From assembly GCF_028623165.1 (NCBI RefSeq), contig NZ_CP117768.1:5212001-5276000 (forward strand): a stretch of 64,000 nt of DNA. Direction: 5' to 3'. Position 1 is the first letter of the stretch; each line of letters begins with the position of its first letter. Positions 28,947 through 38,085 of the stretch are shown in pieces. The translations under genes were made by a program, and so were the position numbers. The notes under the pieces were generated by a model that had not been told where the DNA came from, ran no database searches, and saw only the letters and a program-made list of their open reading frames with translations. The DNA is from Nostoc sp. UHCC 0926 (GTDB taxonomy: Bacteria; Cyanobacteriota; Cyanobacteriia; Cyanobacteriales; Nostocaceae).

Positions 28947-29199
28947 TGTTTTATAAGTGCGGTTAGTTATTTATGAATCAGACGGTTTTGTTTTCGCCTG
29001 TGAAACTACTTTACACTACTTTACAATTTTTCATCAAGTTTTATTACTTCCGTAAAGCTGATAAAAATCATTAGTTTTTATTATATAAATCTATGCTGGT
29101 GTCAGCGCCCAAAAGATAAAATAGAAAGAAGCATTGTTGTTATCGACTTTGAATAGAGAGCTGATATGGATTACTACCTAAATTAGGAGGGCGTGTGAG

Positions 29200-29565
29200 A
29201 TGACAATTACTCTAAATCACACCATAGTGCCCGCACATGACAAGGAAGCATCGGCAAGGTTCTTTGCAAAAATTTTTGGTTTAGAGGTCGAGGTTCCCGT
29301 TGGTCACTTCGCTGCTGTGCATATAAATGATGCATTGACGCTCGACTTCGCCGATGCTGAAGCGTTCGAGCAGCATCATTATGCGTTCCATGTGAGTGAT
29401 GAAGAATTTGATGCAATTTTTGCCCGCGTGAAAGAGGCAGGTATTGAATACAGTAGCGACCCCATGCATCAAAATAAAGGACAAATTAATCACTGGAATA
29501 AGGGTCGTGGGTTCTATTTCTATGACTCCAATGGTCACAATTTAGAATTGTTGACCCGTGCATAG
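29200..29565 (+). CDS. VOC family protein (glyoxalase/dioxygenase fold)
   Basis: 121 residues. One VOC unit with two beta-alpha-beta-beta-beta modules: LNHTIVPAHDKEASARFFAKIFGLE at the start (metal-site His in LNHTI), HHYAFHVSDEEFDAIFARV in the middle and GRGFYFYDSNGHNLELLT at the end with the last His and Glu. This pattern of His/His/Glu suggests a metal-dependent enzyme. The substrate is unknown. A strong AGGAGG lies 8 bp before the ATG. Confidence 0.85.
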   Translation: MTITLNHTIVPAHDKEASARFFAKIFGLEVEVPVGHFAAVHINDALTLDFADAEAFEQHHYAFHVSDEEFDAIFARVKEAGIEYSSDPMHQNKGQINHWNKGRGFYFYDSNGHNLELLTRA

Positions 29566-29588
29566 ATTTTTGACATCAAGTCAATGCA

Positions 29589-30905
29589 TTACTTCTTTAC
29601 TAAAAAATATGCTGTAGCATACTCAGGCAATTGCGTGATATGCTGCCCAAATTCTTTTTTATTCTTAAAAATACCTGCCAAAAAATCGAGTTGATAAAGA
29701 TTGGGTAAAAATGCTCCGCCTGTATCAGCTATAACTCCCATTTGCAGATGTTTGCGACCACCTTGAGTATGCTCAATCACAATCACTTTACCTAAACCGA
29801 CATTCAAAACATCTCCAGCAAAAGTGACTCCGGGTTTGATAGAAATTTTTGCATCTATTTTGTATCCATAGCCTTTAATAGCATCAACTTCTCTAAAATA
29901 CCAATAACGCTTTTGTGCTGTTGCCTTCAATCCGCGAATATAAGACATTCCATTATTTCTATCTACATTAAAAAATGCCTTATAACCATCTGTAAAATTA
30001 ATCAGGATTGTTCCTTCCATAATTGCTTCTTCTAAGCCATTTCTGGTCAGATAAGCGAGACTTGTAACTTTTCCAAATTCTCTACCACCTAGTTCATAAA
30101 TACCAGACAAAACATCTTGCTTTGTGTATCTAGTGTAGAACTTATCGTTATTAGAGTTTTCTTTTAAGCTATAAATGGGTGTATTAAAAGTAGAGGTTTT
30201 CTTGCGAGAACCAGAGTGAGTAAAGACAGCATATTTGGTAATTCGTAATTGTTTTTGCTGTTTATTATTTGGGTTGTAGGCAGACCATTTAATGACTCGA
30301 AAATTAGTATTGATAAATTTAGGGTCTTGTAAACGAGTAGCTCGATTATTAGCAATATCCTCCTTTAAGACAACAATCATAAAATCTAAAGTTTTGAGAA
30401 CATCTTGCACAGTAACCCCTTGAGTGGCAAGTATTCCTGTACGCAGAATATCTGGGTCTTCTGAAGAGTAGTCCTGAAAATATTTTCTAGTATTAACGAG
30501 AACGGTTAATAAATCTCCTTGAGGGAAGTTAACCTTACTACTTGGTAATTTACCTAGAGTAACAACCTGGCTACCATTAATCCTAAATTTATATTTTTTG
30601 AACTCATCGACAACTGGATAGGGTGCAGATGCTGCGATCAAATTCTGCTGAGATGAAAAAGCGTTTTGCTTCCCGATAACTTCATCAGATGTTTGTTGAG
30701 CGACAAAAGCATTTTTAAATTTTGAGGTGAGGGAAATTTGTGATTGAAATGGGGCAAAATTTTCTTGTTGAGTAAAGGACTGATCTTGTTGAGCTAGCTG
30801 TTTAGTTTTTAACTGAGTATATAGATGGCTACTGGCTAAACTGACAAGTAATAAAGCAGCAAAACCTACTGTCAAGCGAAATTTTTGGTTGGATAGGATC
30901 TTCAT
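29589..30905 (-). CDS. Exported hypothetical protein with 3D-domain-like C-terminus
   Basis: 438 residues from the ATG at 30905 (frame extends five codons). The N-terminus is a signal peptide or anchor (FRLTVGFAALLLVSLASS). The C-terminus has MGVIADTGGAFLPNLYQLD and LAGIF, resembling the 3D (Asp-Asp-Asp) domain of MltA-type and RpfB-like wall enzymes, where DTGG and a later Asp form the pocket. A glycan-related role in the cell wall is therefore plausible but unproven. It lies 38 bp after murG on the same strand, which supports a cell-wall link. Confidence 0.68.
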   Translation of the reverse strand: MKILSNQKFRLTVGFAALLLVSLASSHLYTQLKTKQLAQQDQSFTQQENFAPFQSQISLTSKFKNAFVAQQTSDEVIGKQNAFSSQQNLIAASAPYPVVDEFKKYKFRINGSQVVTLGKLPSSKVNFPQGDLLTVLVNTRKYFQDYSSEDPDILRTGILATQGVTVQDVLKTLDFMIVVLKEDIANNRATRLQDPKFINTNFRVIKWSAYNPNNKQQKQLRITKYAVFTHSGSRKKTSTFNTPIYSLKENSNNDKFYTRYTKQDVLSGIYELGGREFGKVTSLAYLTRNGLEEAIMEGTILINFTDGYKAFFNVDRNNGMSYIRGLKATAQKRYWYFREVDAIKGYGYKIDAKISIKPGVTFAGDVLNVGLGKVIVIEHTQGGRKHLQMGVIADTGGAFLPNLYQLDFLAGIFKNKKEFGQHITQLPEYATAYFLVKK

Positions 30906-30943
30906 AGCTTGGAAAATCAATTTCTAATGCTAAATAATCAACG

Positions 30944-32017
30944 TTATGTTTCTATCACCTCACGCACTAATTGCGCCAACTTTTCGGCACTATCGGGAAC
31001 TGCGATCGCCTTTGCTTTTTCTCCCATCTTTGCTAACTCTTGCGGTGACTGCAACAAATTTAATACATTACTTTGCAATGCTTGTGCTGTCAATTCCGAT
31101 TGCTTCAGTGTTAACGCCGCACCAGATGAAGTAAATACGTCTGCATTATAAGATTGATGGTCTTCTGCGGCAAAGGGGTAAGGAATCAAAATCGCTGGCG
31201 TTCCACACACTGCCAATTCTGTCAAGCTACCTGCGCCAGAACGACTAATAGCAAGAGTTGCTCGTTGCAACAACGCCGCCATATTGTTGTAAAAAGGTAA
31301 GGCTATGTACTGTGGATGTTTGAGACTATCGGCTTCTGGATCGCGATCGCCAGTTAAGTGTACTACATAGACACCAGCATCAAACCAAGCGTTTGCAGAT
31401 TCGCGCACCAACTTATTAACCGCAACTGCACCTTGGCTACCACCAAATACGACAATTAAGGGAACACCCTCAGGAATGGCTAAATCCAAGGGTGCATCAA
31501 TTGCCCCATCGAGAAATTGCGATCGCACAGGAGTGCCAACACAGACATTTTTTGCACGGGGTAAATATTTAGCAGCTACTTCAAATCCCAAGGCTACCGC
31601 ACTACACCAAGGGCCAAAAAAGCGAGTTACTTTACCAGGTATTGCGTTAGATTCGTGGAAAACCACGGGTAAACCGAGGGAACGCGCCGCAATGACTGCT
31701 GGCCCGGCAATGTAACCTCCTGTGGTAAATACCCCTTGAAAATTTCCCTGTTTGAGAATTCGTCTAACTTCCAGAATCGAACCAGCTAGTTTACCCAAGG
31801 TGCGAACCGAGGAGAGTCCAAACCCTTGCTGAAACCCTTCAACTGCAATAGTATTCAAGGGATACTGTTTGGGGACAAGTTGAGTTTCTAGCCGATTGGG
31901 GACTCCCAGCCATTCTATTTGATAATCTGGAAGTTTTTCTGCCAGTGCGATCGCTGGAAACAAGTGTCCACCAGTCCCACTGGCAGCTATTAATAATCGT
32001 GTCGGTGCGTTTGCCAT
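30944..32017 (-). CDS. murG: Lipid II synthase (UDP-GlcNAc transferase)
   Basis: 357 residues from the ATG at 32017, with AGAGG at 5 bp; the frame adds one TTG codon. MurG hallmarks: LLIAASGTGGHLFPAIALA, GGYIAGPAVIAARSLG, HESNAIPGKVTRFFG, VFGGSQGAVAVNKLV and SRSGAGSLTELAVCG with ILIPYPFAAEDHQ. It transfers N-acetylglucosamine to lipid I at the inner membrane face, the last cytoplasmic step of peptidoglycan precursor synthesis. The 3D-domain-like protein is next in the same direction. Confidence 0.96.
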   Translation of the reverse strand: MANAPTRLLIAASGTGGHLFPAIALAEKLPDYQIEWLGVPNRLETQLVPKQYPLNTIAVEGFQQGFGLSSVRTLGKLAGSILEVRRILKQGNFQGVFTTGGYIAGPAVIAARSLGLPVVFHESNAIPGKVTRFFGPWCSAVALGFEVAAKYLPRAKNVCVGTPVRSQFLDGAIDAPLDLAIPEGVPLIVVFGGSQGAVAVNKLVRESANAWFDAGVYVVHLTGDRDPEADSLKHPQYIALPFYNNMAALLQRATLAISRSGAGSLTELAVCGTPAILIPYPFAAEDHQSYNADVFTSSGAALTLKQSELTAQALQSNVLNLLQSPQELAKMGEKAKAIAVPDSAEKLAQLVREVIET

Positions 32018-32101
32018 CAAACCTCTACCGTTTAGCGCCTAGCTTAACTAAGATAAAACAATTTCCTTACTTTCTCTCATCAAATCAGTAAACTCTTACC
32101 A

Positions 32102-32941
32102 ATGACTAACATTATTACCGCCTTAGTGAGACGCCAACTCAGATTTCCAGCCAGTATTTGGTTAGTTTCGTTCCTGCTAACCCTTGGTTTAACAAGTGGT
32201 TGGGAACGCACTCAAGCGACGACACCACAGCAATTAGTCCAAGCCACTACAGCCCAAAATGCACCAGCCGATCTGAAAAACCTGTTGACACAAGTTGATG
32301 CAGCCGCCAGCCGGGGCGATGTCAAAGGGGTGTTGCAATTCTACAGCCCCAATTTCACTCATGGGGATGGATTAAACCGCCAAACTCTGGAAAAGTCTTT
32401 GATTTCACTTTGGCAACGATATCCCAAATTGCAATACAGCACGAAACTGCTATCTTCAAAATCTGAAGGCAATGGGATTATTGCTGAAACAGAAACGAAG
32501 ATAACTGGCTTACCCTCCGGTAACAGCAATAATTTGGCTCTCAATGCCACGATTAAATCGCGTCAGCGCATTGTAGGTGGAAAAATCGTCCGCCAAGACA
32601 TTTTGGCAGAACGCACCCTACTTACCTCTGGCAGCAAGCCGCCCCAAATTGATATTAAATTACCACAGCAGGTACTAGTTGGTCAGAAGTATAATTTTGA
32701 TGCGATCATCCAAGAACCACTTGGTGATGATTTTCTACTAGGAACGGCGTTAGAGGAATCTATCCAACCAGAGAAATTTCTCAACCCCACACCCGTGGAT
32801 TTGGAATTACTGACATCTGGCGGACTGTTTAAAACGGGACAAGCACCATCTACCCCTGGTAGCCAATGGGTTTCTGCTGTCATCCTGCGGGGTAGTGGGA
32901 TGACGATGGTAACTCAGCGCCTGCAAGTGGTGAAGAAGTAG
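32102..32941 (+). CDS. Exported NTF2-like hypothetical protein
   Basis: 279 residues. A signal peptide is present (FPASIWLVSFLLTLGLTSG). Residues about 55-165 look like an NTF2/SnoaL-like fold: DLKNLLTQVDAAASRGDVKG followed by FYSPNFTHGDGLNRQTLEKSL and repeating beta strands. The C-terminal third is Ig-like or novel (QQVLVGQKYNFDAIIQEPLG). Probably periplasmic; no catalytic residues can be named. It is divergent from murG. A REP-like palindrome starts at its stop codon. Confidence 0.7.
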   Translation: MTNIITALVRRQLRFPASIWLVSFLLTLGLTSGWERTQATTPQQLVQATTAQNAPADLKNLLTQVDAAASRGDVKGVLQFYSPNFTHGDGLNRQTLEKSLISLWQRYPKLQYSTKLLSSKSEGNGIIAETETKITGLPSGNSNNLALNATIKSRQRIVGGKIVRQDILAERTLLTSGSKPPQIDIKLPQQVLVGQKYNFDAIIQEPLGDDFLLGTALEESIQPEKFLNPTPVDLELLTSGGLFKTGQAPSTPGSQWVSAVILRGSGMTMVTQRLQVVKK

Positions 32942-32982
32942 AGACGCGATTAATCGCGTCTGTACAGGAGTTAGGAGTTAGT
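32941..32982 (+). repeat. REP-like palindrome with GTACAGGAGTTAGG tail
   Basis: GAGACGCGATTAATCGCGTC is followed by TGTACAGGAGTTAGGAGTTA. The same palindrome plus tail occurs at 44578-44650 in two tandem copies. It begins at the final base of the stop codon of the NTF2-like gene. Confidence 0.75.
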
Positions 32983-33093
32983 GCGCTACGCTACCGCTAG
33001 CGTACTAAAAATCTGGATGGTGCGTTACCTTTAATCTATGATATTTCCGTGAAATAAGCTGGAGTTGTATTAAAGCCTTTCACGAGTAGCGAT

Positions 33094-33363
33094 ATGTCTC
33101 TAAATCAACTGCTACCTGCTGTCAGTCAACTATCACACCAAGACAAGTTACGCCTCATCCATTTTCTGCTGCTAGCAGTAGCGAAGGAAGAGGGCTGTAA
33201 TTTAGAGTCTACAGAGTCTACAAATATTAGAAATCCAGAAGATTTACTGCTCAAGGAACTGGCATCAACTGAAGCGGTTGTATGGTCTCCCTACGAGGCG
33301 TATGAAGCTGCCCAAACATTATCAAACCTTCTTGAGGCAGCGAGAAAAGAGGGCGATGCTTGA
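33094..33363 (+). CDS. Small protein, possible antitoxin-like partner of the retropepsin-like gene
   Basis: 89 residues, not recognised as a named family. It is acidic and helical, starting SLNQLLPAVSQLSHQDKLR and ending EAYEAAQTLSNLLEAARKE. The length, acidity and overlap (8 bp) with the next gene resemble antitoxin-type small genes that precede a partner, but this is inference. The pair with a clan-AA protease occurs in other cyanobacteria as I recall it, without a known role. Confidence 0.6.
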   Translation: MSLNQLLPAVSQLSHQDKLRLIHFLLLAVAKEEGCNLESTESTNIRNPEDLLLKELASTEAVVWSPYEAYEAAQTLSNLLEAARKEGDA

Positions 33364-33775
33364 CGGTAAGAGATTTCCTTTCATTGAGCGAAGCAATAGC
33401 TTTGGTCTTTCTAGCACCATGCCGTACCTACCACTGAGGTTAACCTACAGAACCCTCTCTGTGCAAGTTATGGCTTTGTTAGATACAGGTGCAAGCGTCA
33501 ATGTTTTGCCTTACGAAGTTGGTCTGCAACTGGGAGCAGTCTGGGAAGAACAGACAATCCCAGTCCAGTTAAGCGGAAATTTGGCTTGTCTGGAAGCGCG
33601 CGGCTTAGTTCTATCAGCTACAGTTGCTGAATTTTCACCCGTCCTTCTCGCGTTTGCATGGACAGAATCAACAGAAGCTCCTTTAATTCTCGGACAGATG
33701 AATTTTTTTGCCGAGTTTGATGTATGCTTTTACCGCTTCGATTTAGCTTTTGAGTTACGTCCAAGAAAAAAATAA
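33356..33775 (+). CDS. Retropepsin-like aspartic protease (clan AA)
   Basis: 139 residues from the ATG at 33356, overlapping the previous stop by 8 bp; an upstream frame to 33278 is a shadow. The active-site signature LLDTGASVNVLPYEVG (Asp43) is the hallmark of the retropepsin/Ddi1-like fold, preceded by VQVMA and followed by the conserved LILGQMNFFAEFDV, the region of the psi-loop partner. Retropepsins act as dimers, one Asp from each chain. The target is unknown; processing of the upstream protein or an intracellular substrate are possibilities. Confidence 0.8.
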   Translation: MLDGKRFPFIERSNSFGLSSTMPYLPLRLTYRTLSVQVMALLDTGASVNVLPYEVGLQLGAVWEEQTIPVQLSGNLACLEARGLVLSATVAEFSPVLLAFAWTESTEAPLILGQMNFFAEFDVCFYRFDLAFELRPRKK

Positions 33776-33795
33776 ATATTAATAGCTGAGAAAAT

Positions 33796-34575
33796 ATGTC
33801 TATGACTTCTCTACAAAATCAAATCATTTTGATCACTGGTGCAAGTAGTGGTATTGGTACTGCTTGTGCCAAAATCTTTGCTGGTGCTGGTGCAAAATTA
33901 ATCCTAGCGGCACGACGGTTAGAACGTTTGCAGCAGCTAGCAGATACTCTCAGTAAAGATTTTAGTACTGAAATTCATTTGTTACAGGTAGATGTGCGCG
34001 ATCGCAACGCTGTTGAATCTGCTATTTCTACTCTCCCCTCTGCCTGGTCTGACATCGACATTCTCATTAACAATGCTGGTCTAAGTCGTGGTTTAGACAA
34101 GTTGCACGAAGGCAGCTTTCAAGACTGGGAAGACATGATTGATACTAACGTTAAGGGTTTACTTTACCTTTCCCGTTATGTCGTTCCGGGAATGGTGAGT
34201 CGCGATCGCGGTCATGTGGTAAATTTAGGTTCCATTGCCGGACATCAAACCTATCCCGGTGGCAATGTCTACTGTGCTACCAAAGCAGCTGTGAGAGCAA
34301 TTTCTGAAGGTTTAAAACAAGACCTGTTGGGAACGCGAGTCCGTGTAACTTCGGTTGACCCTGGTATGGTAGAAACGGAATTTAGCGAGGTGCGCTTTCA
34401 CGGAGATACTGAACGCGCCAACAAAGTCTACCAGGGAGTTACACCCCTGACAGCAGATGATGTGGCTGATGTGATATTTTTCTGCGTGACGCGATCGCCC
34501 CATGTCAATATTAATGAAGTTGTGCTGATGCCTGTTGACCAAGCTAGCGCTACCCTAGTTAATCGGCGAACATAA
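33796..34575 (+). CDS. SDR-family oxidoreductase (YdfG-like)
   Basis: 259 residues. Classical short-chain dehydrogenase: cofactor loop ITGASSGIGTACAK, Arg after strand 2 (LAARRLERL, NADP preference), NNAG, catalytic Ser in GSIAGH and YCATKAAV (Tyr-x-x-x-Lys). The C-terminal part resembles E. coli YdfG, an NADP-dependent 3-hydroxy acid dehydrogenase. It follows the retropepsin-like gene by 20 bp on the same strand and may share its transcript. Confidence 0.88.
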   Translation: MSMTSLQNQIILITGASSGIGTACAKIFAGAGAKLILAARRLERLQQLADTLSKDFSTEIHLLQVDVRDRNAVESAISTLPSAWSDIDILINNAGLSRGLDKLHEGSFQDWEDMIDTNVKGLLYLSRYVVPGMVSRDRGHVVNLGSIAGHQTYPGGNVYCATKAAVRAISEGLKQDLLGTRVRVTSVDPGMVETEFSEVRFHGDTERANKVYQGVTPLTADDVADVIFFCVTRSPHVNINEVVLMPVDQASATLVNRRT

Positions 34576-34681
34576 AAGTAACCTCCTTAAGGCGATCGCA
34601 TTTCTTCAGATGGTTTTAAATCAGGCGATGTCTACGACGGGCTATTCGGCGTCGCTTCTCACTTTTCTTCCGTACCTACAC

Positions 34682-35287
34682 TTAACGAGGCAGAATATCA
34701 TCTAAGCGAAGTTGAAGACTAGGCAAAAGCAGCGAGTTAATTGATTGGTTTAGCCGATATTTTTGTTGAGTATAGGTGTCTTCAACCAATTGACAGACAG
34801 TAAAGGTAGGTTGTTTGGGTTTACCAATAAATGCCACACCGCCTAATCCTCGATAATCCACAATCCAATATTCAGGAATGCCTAAGAGGGCATATTCCTC
34901 AACCTTGCGAGCATAGTCAGTTTCCCAGTTGGTGCTAACAACTTCAACCACCAGTTTAATGGATCGCCCCAGTGTAATTACAGGTTCTCGTTCCCAAAGG
35001 GGTTCACGGTTGAGAACAGTTTCATCGAGAACTACGACATCAGGACGACGAGCTGTAGCTGCATCTGCAAAGGGATAAATTAAACAAGTGCGAGGAATAA
35101 ACCAGGGGAGTTGTTCTGCAACAAGGTAGATACCAATTTGGGTTGCAAGTTTGCCACTCACCGTTTCGTGCGGGTCAGTGGGTTCCATGTCAATTAGTTC
35201 TCCATCTGCCAGCTCATAGCGAGGATTATCTCGGTATTGAGACAAAAAATCTTCAAAGGTAAGGGTTTTTGCAAAGATATATGTCAT
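34682..35287 (-). CDS. Uma2 family endonuclease-like protein (DUF820)
   Basis: 201 residues. The Uma2/DUF820 restriction-endonuclease-like fold is seen: YELADGELIDMEPTDPHE, RRPDVVVLDE (catalytic-core Asp), LVVEVVSTNWETDYARKVEE with the E-V-x-S-x-x motif, and IPEYWIVDYRGLG. These proteins are abundant in cyanobacteria; the nuclease assignment is based on fold, and the role is unknown. Start at 35287. A copy of the GGCGATGTCTACGACGGGC repeat lies just after it, near 34624. Confidence 0.85.
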   Translation of the reverse strand: MTYIFAKTLTFEDFLSQYRDNPRYELADGELIDMEPTDPHETVSGKLATQIGIYLVAEQLPWFIPRTCLIYPFADAATARRPDVVVLDETVLNREPLWEREPVITLGRSIKLVVEVVSTNWETDYARKVEEYALLGIPEYWIVDYRGLGGVAFIGKPKQPTFTVCQLVEDTYTQQKYRLNQSINSLLLPSLQLRLDDILPR

Positions 35288-35320
35288 CGAGTCAATGCCC
35301 TCTTCAATCAGCCATGATAA

Positions 35321-37267
35321 TTACCCACCGACATGAACGCCAGGACGCCTGTGGGGATTCTTTTCAGCCCGACGGAGTACTTCACGGGTGACCACAGCAA
35401 TATCACCCTCCCCAAACAAGATAAAACGCAGTAAGTATTGTATGGGGTTGCCCTCAACCCAGCCGAAGTAAGCATGGGGAATCTTACCTGTTTGGTCACG
35501 AATATAGAGCAGTAAAGCCGCGATCGCGTTAGGTACTGCTGCACTTTCAGCCCGGAGGATGTGGTAATCACCAACTTGCACCCCTTTTACTTTGATCACA
35601 TCCGCAAATTCCGAAGCATCGGATACCTTAATTTCTAGAAACAGAATTGGATCGTTGGATGGAATGTGGTTGTCCTCGCGTACCTCTTTCTCTTTCATAA
35701 AATACTCTAGGACATCGCCCTTATTCAATCGATTAGCAATCAGCCGGATTGCTCCCTGGCTTTCTTCGGCAAGGAATTGGCGAGCAAGTTCGTCAACTTC
35801 GATCCGCTCTGTTCGCAGTTCGGTTGAACGCCAAACACGAGAAACCAGCGAGGTAAAAATGATCGCCCCGATGAAAAACCCAGCTATCCTAATCCCTTCT
35901 GGTCTTTCGATGATATTGACAACAGTAGTATATATAAACAACAGTGTGATGATTGCAAAGAGGAGTCTTGCCCGCTTCTCTCTGTGACGGTGGGCTGATA
36001 GGGTGACGGCAAAGGCAGCTGAGGTAATCAATACAAGCACACCAGTTGCGTAAGCCCCACCTTGGGCTTCCACATTTGCCCGGAAGATAATTGTGACCAC
36101 AAAAGCGATCGCTGTGTAGACTAACACTAAAGGTCGCGTTACTCGGGCCCAATTAGGTGCCATGCCATAGCGTGGTAGGTAGCGAGGCACAATATTCAGT
36201 AACCCTGCCATTGCAGATGCACCTGCAAACCACAAAATGGAAATAGTACTTAGATCGTAAATTGTGCCAAAGGCATTGCCTAAATGCTGATGGGCTAAAT
36301 AAGCAAGGGCGCGTCCGTTGGCTTTGCCCCCAGATGCAAATTGTGCGGCGGGAATCAAGAGAGTGGTTATAAAGCTGGTGGTAAGCAAAAAGAAGCTCAT
36401 AATCACAGCAGCAGTGGTGAGCAGCTTGCGTGTATTCCGAAGCCGCCCTTTGGAATGCTCTTGAGTGTCACTGCTGCTCCCTTTTACCAGACCCATAACG
36501 GTCACGCCAGTCTCAAAGCCTGACAATCCCAGTGCTAGCTTGGGGAATATCAAAAGAGCGATACCGATTAGAATCAAAGGGTTGGAATGGCGGGCAAAAA
36601 GTGCAGTCTGCCAGTTAGCGATCGCTTCCGGGTGAGTTAGGATCTGATACAGACCGACGCTAACGACAATAAAGTTTAAAACCAGATAAACTCCCACCAA
36701 AACTACTGCAATACCAATTGCTTCTCGGAAACCTTTGAGGAAAACTGCACCTAGTAATGCAACTAATACCAGGGTGATTGCGATCGTCTGATTGTGAAGC
36801 CAATTTGGAGCCAGCGGATTTTCGATGATATGGGCTGTAGCATCAGCAGCCGACAAGGTAATGGTAATAATAAAGTCGGTTGCTACAAAGCCGAGTAGGC
36901 ACAGCACAAGTAATTTGCCTTGCCACCAGGGGAGCAAACGCTCTAACATTGCGATCGACCCTTCACCATGAGGGCTTTCGGCAGCAATGCGGCGATAGAT
37001 TGGCAATGCTCCAAAGAGCGTCAGCAAAACCAGAACTAGGGTAGCCACAGGAGAAAGAGCGCCAGCTGCCAGTGCTGCAATCCCAGGTTGATAGCCAAGA
37101 GTCGAGAAATAATCTACACCAGTCAAGCACATCACCTGCCACCAAGGATGCTGGCGATGTATTTCTTGCTTGCGGTGAGGTCTTTCCTTCCCTCGTCGGT
37201 CTTCTTGAAGCAACCAGCGGATTAACTGTCTGCTGAGGCGTTTTGTTGAAACAATTGATTTAGCCAT
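35321..37267 (-). CDS. APC-superfamily permease (KUP/amino acid type)
   Basis: 648 residues from the ATG at 37267 (the frame adds one TTG codon). Eleven to twelve hydrophobic segments, with [19 protein letters not shown] at the first helix and [12 protein letters not shown] in the middle. The C-terminal 150 residues are soluble and contain a regulatory domain ([16 protein letters not shown]) seen in KUP-related proteins. It probably transports amino acids or K+; the substrate is not decided. It lies 33 bp upstream of the Uma2 gene in the same direction. Confidence 0.85.
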   Translation of the reverse strand: MAKSIVSTKRLSRQLIRWLLQEDRRGKERPHRKQEIHRQHPWWQVMCLTGVDYFSTLGYQPGIAALAAGALSPVATLVLVLLTLFGALPIYRRIAAESPHGEGSIAMLERLLPWWQGKLLVLCLLGFVATDFIITITLSAADATAHIIENPLAPNWLHNQTIAITLVLVALLGAVFLKGFREAIGIAVVLVGVYLVLNFIVVSVGLYQILTHPEAIANWQTALFARHSNPLILIGIALLIFPKLALGLSGFETGVTVMGLVKGSSSDTQEHSKGRLRNTRKLLTTAAVIMSFFLLTTSFITTLLIPAAQFASGGKANGRALAYLAHQHLGNAFGTIYDLSTISILWFAGASAMAGLLNIVPRYLPRYGMAPNWARVTRPLVLVYTAIAFVVTIIFRANVEAQGGAYATGVLVLITSAAFAVTLSAHRHREKRARLLFAIITLLFIYTTVVNIIERPEGIRIAGFFIGAIIFTSLVSRVWRSTELRTERIEVDELARQFLAEESQGAIRLIANRLNKGDVLEYFMKEKEVREDNHIPSNDPILFLEIKVSDASEFADVIKVKGVQVGDYHILRAESAAVPNAIAALLLYIRDQTGKIPHAYFGWVEGNPIQYLLRFILFGEGDIAVVTREVLRRAEKNPHRRPGVHVGG

Positions 37268-38085
37268 CAAATACGGTTGTGTTGCAAAAGTCGGCTTTGT
37301 GATATTTTTAAGCTTTCGTAGTTTATTAAAATTTGGAACTACAAATATATAGCACTATTATTGTATGTTAAGCATCCTGTCCAATTTACAAAATATATAG
37401 TAGCTGCTAGTAATTGTCTGGCGGATCAAGATAAATAGCAGCTTATGGTATGGGAAGAATCAATCTTGTATCTGTATATTTTCGGATTAAAGCTTTCGCA
37501 CCCTTAGCATCTTCAAGCTGCATCAGTTCTAAAAAAAGGCGCTGCTAAATAAGTCAGGTATGCAATTACAGCAGAATTCAAGTATTTGAACCACATCTGT
37601 CGTAGGGGCGCAAGGCCTTGCGCCCCTACCGCGTGGTCTATTTACCTGAAAATAGCTGTAACAAATCTGCCCTAAGTGGATGTTTGAAAAGTCCCAAAGT
37701 ATACTATAAACCCCGTTTCCATTCCTCTCTCCCTATGGAAGAGAGGCTTTGAAACCCCCATTCCCGCACATCATGCCGCTGCGCGAATGTAGGGAAGGCT
37801 TGCTGGGAGGGTTAAGTTTGGGAGGCTTTGATGTTACCAAAAATACTTTTAAAACACCAAGACGAGTCCCGAAGCGAAACATCGGCATCAATCCCCACCC
37901 AAGCATTTGAGGTGTGGGACACAGCCATTACTGTATTCGGCCCTGCTCCCCTTCTCCCTGCCTCTTCATTGACCTGTGCTTTCGCCACATCCCACTTACC
38001 ACAGTGATCGCGCCATTCACGAAAATGGAGCAAGTCAAGCTGATGAGGCTGTATGCTTACAAGGCATATACTATGGTGCTTTCTT
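37268..38085. other. Repeat-rich spacer before the GT39-like gene
   Basis: Apart from a family-A MITE (37566-37661), this gap holds other repeats: CCCCGTTTCCATTCCTCTC (near 37712), the ATGCCGCTGCGCGAATGTAG stretch and a 73-codon reverse frame without a recognised family. I see no supported gene or RNA. Confidence 0.6.
37566..37661 (+). mobile_element. MITE-like element family A, copy 3 (96 bp)
   Basis: Same ends and core as the other copies, and nearly identical to 5562 and 60463. Flanked by CAA on both sides, a possible 3-bp duplication, but this is not seen at the other copies. Ends are TTACAGC and GCTGTAA. Confidence 0.8.

Noticed and set aside
28947-29199. Specific psbA promoter boxes
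   Set aside because: TTGATG and TGTAAA-type hexamers can be picked in the AT-rich spacer, but not convincingly.
37812-38033. 73-codon minus-strand frame
   Set aside because: No recognised domain or RBS; lies in a repeat-rich spacer.
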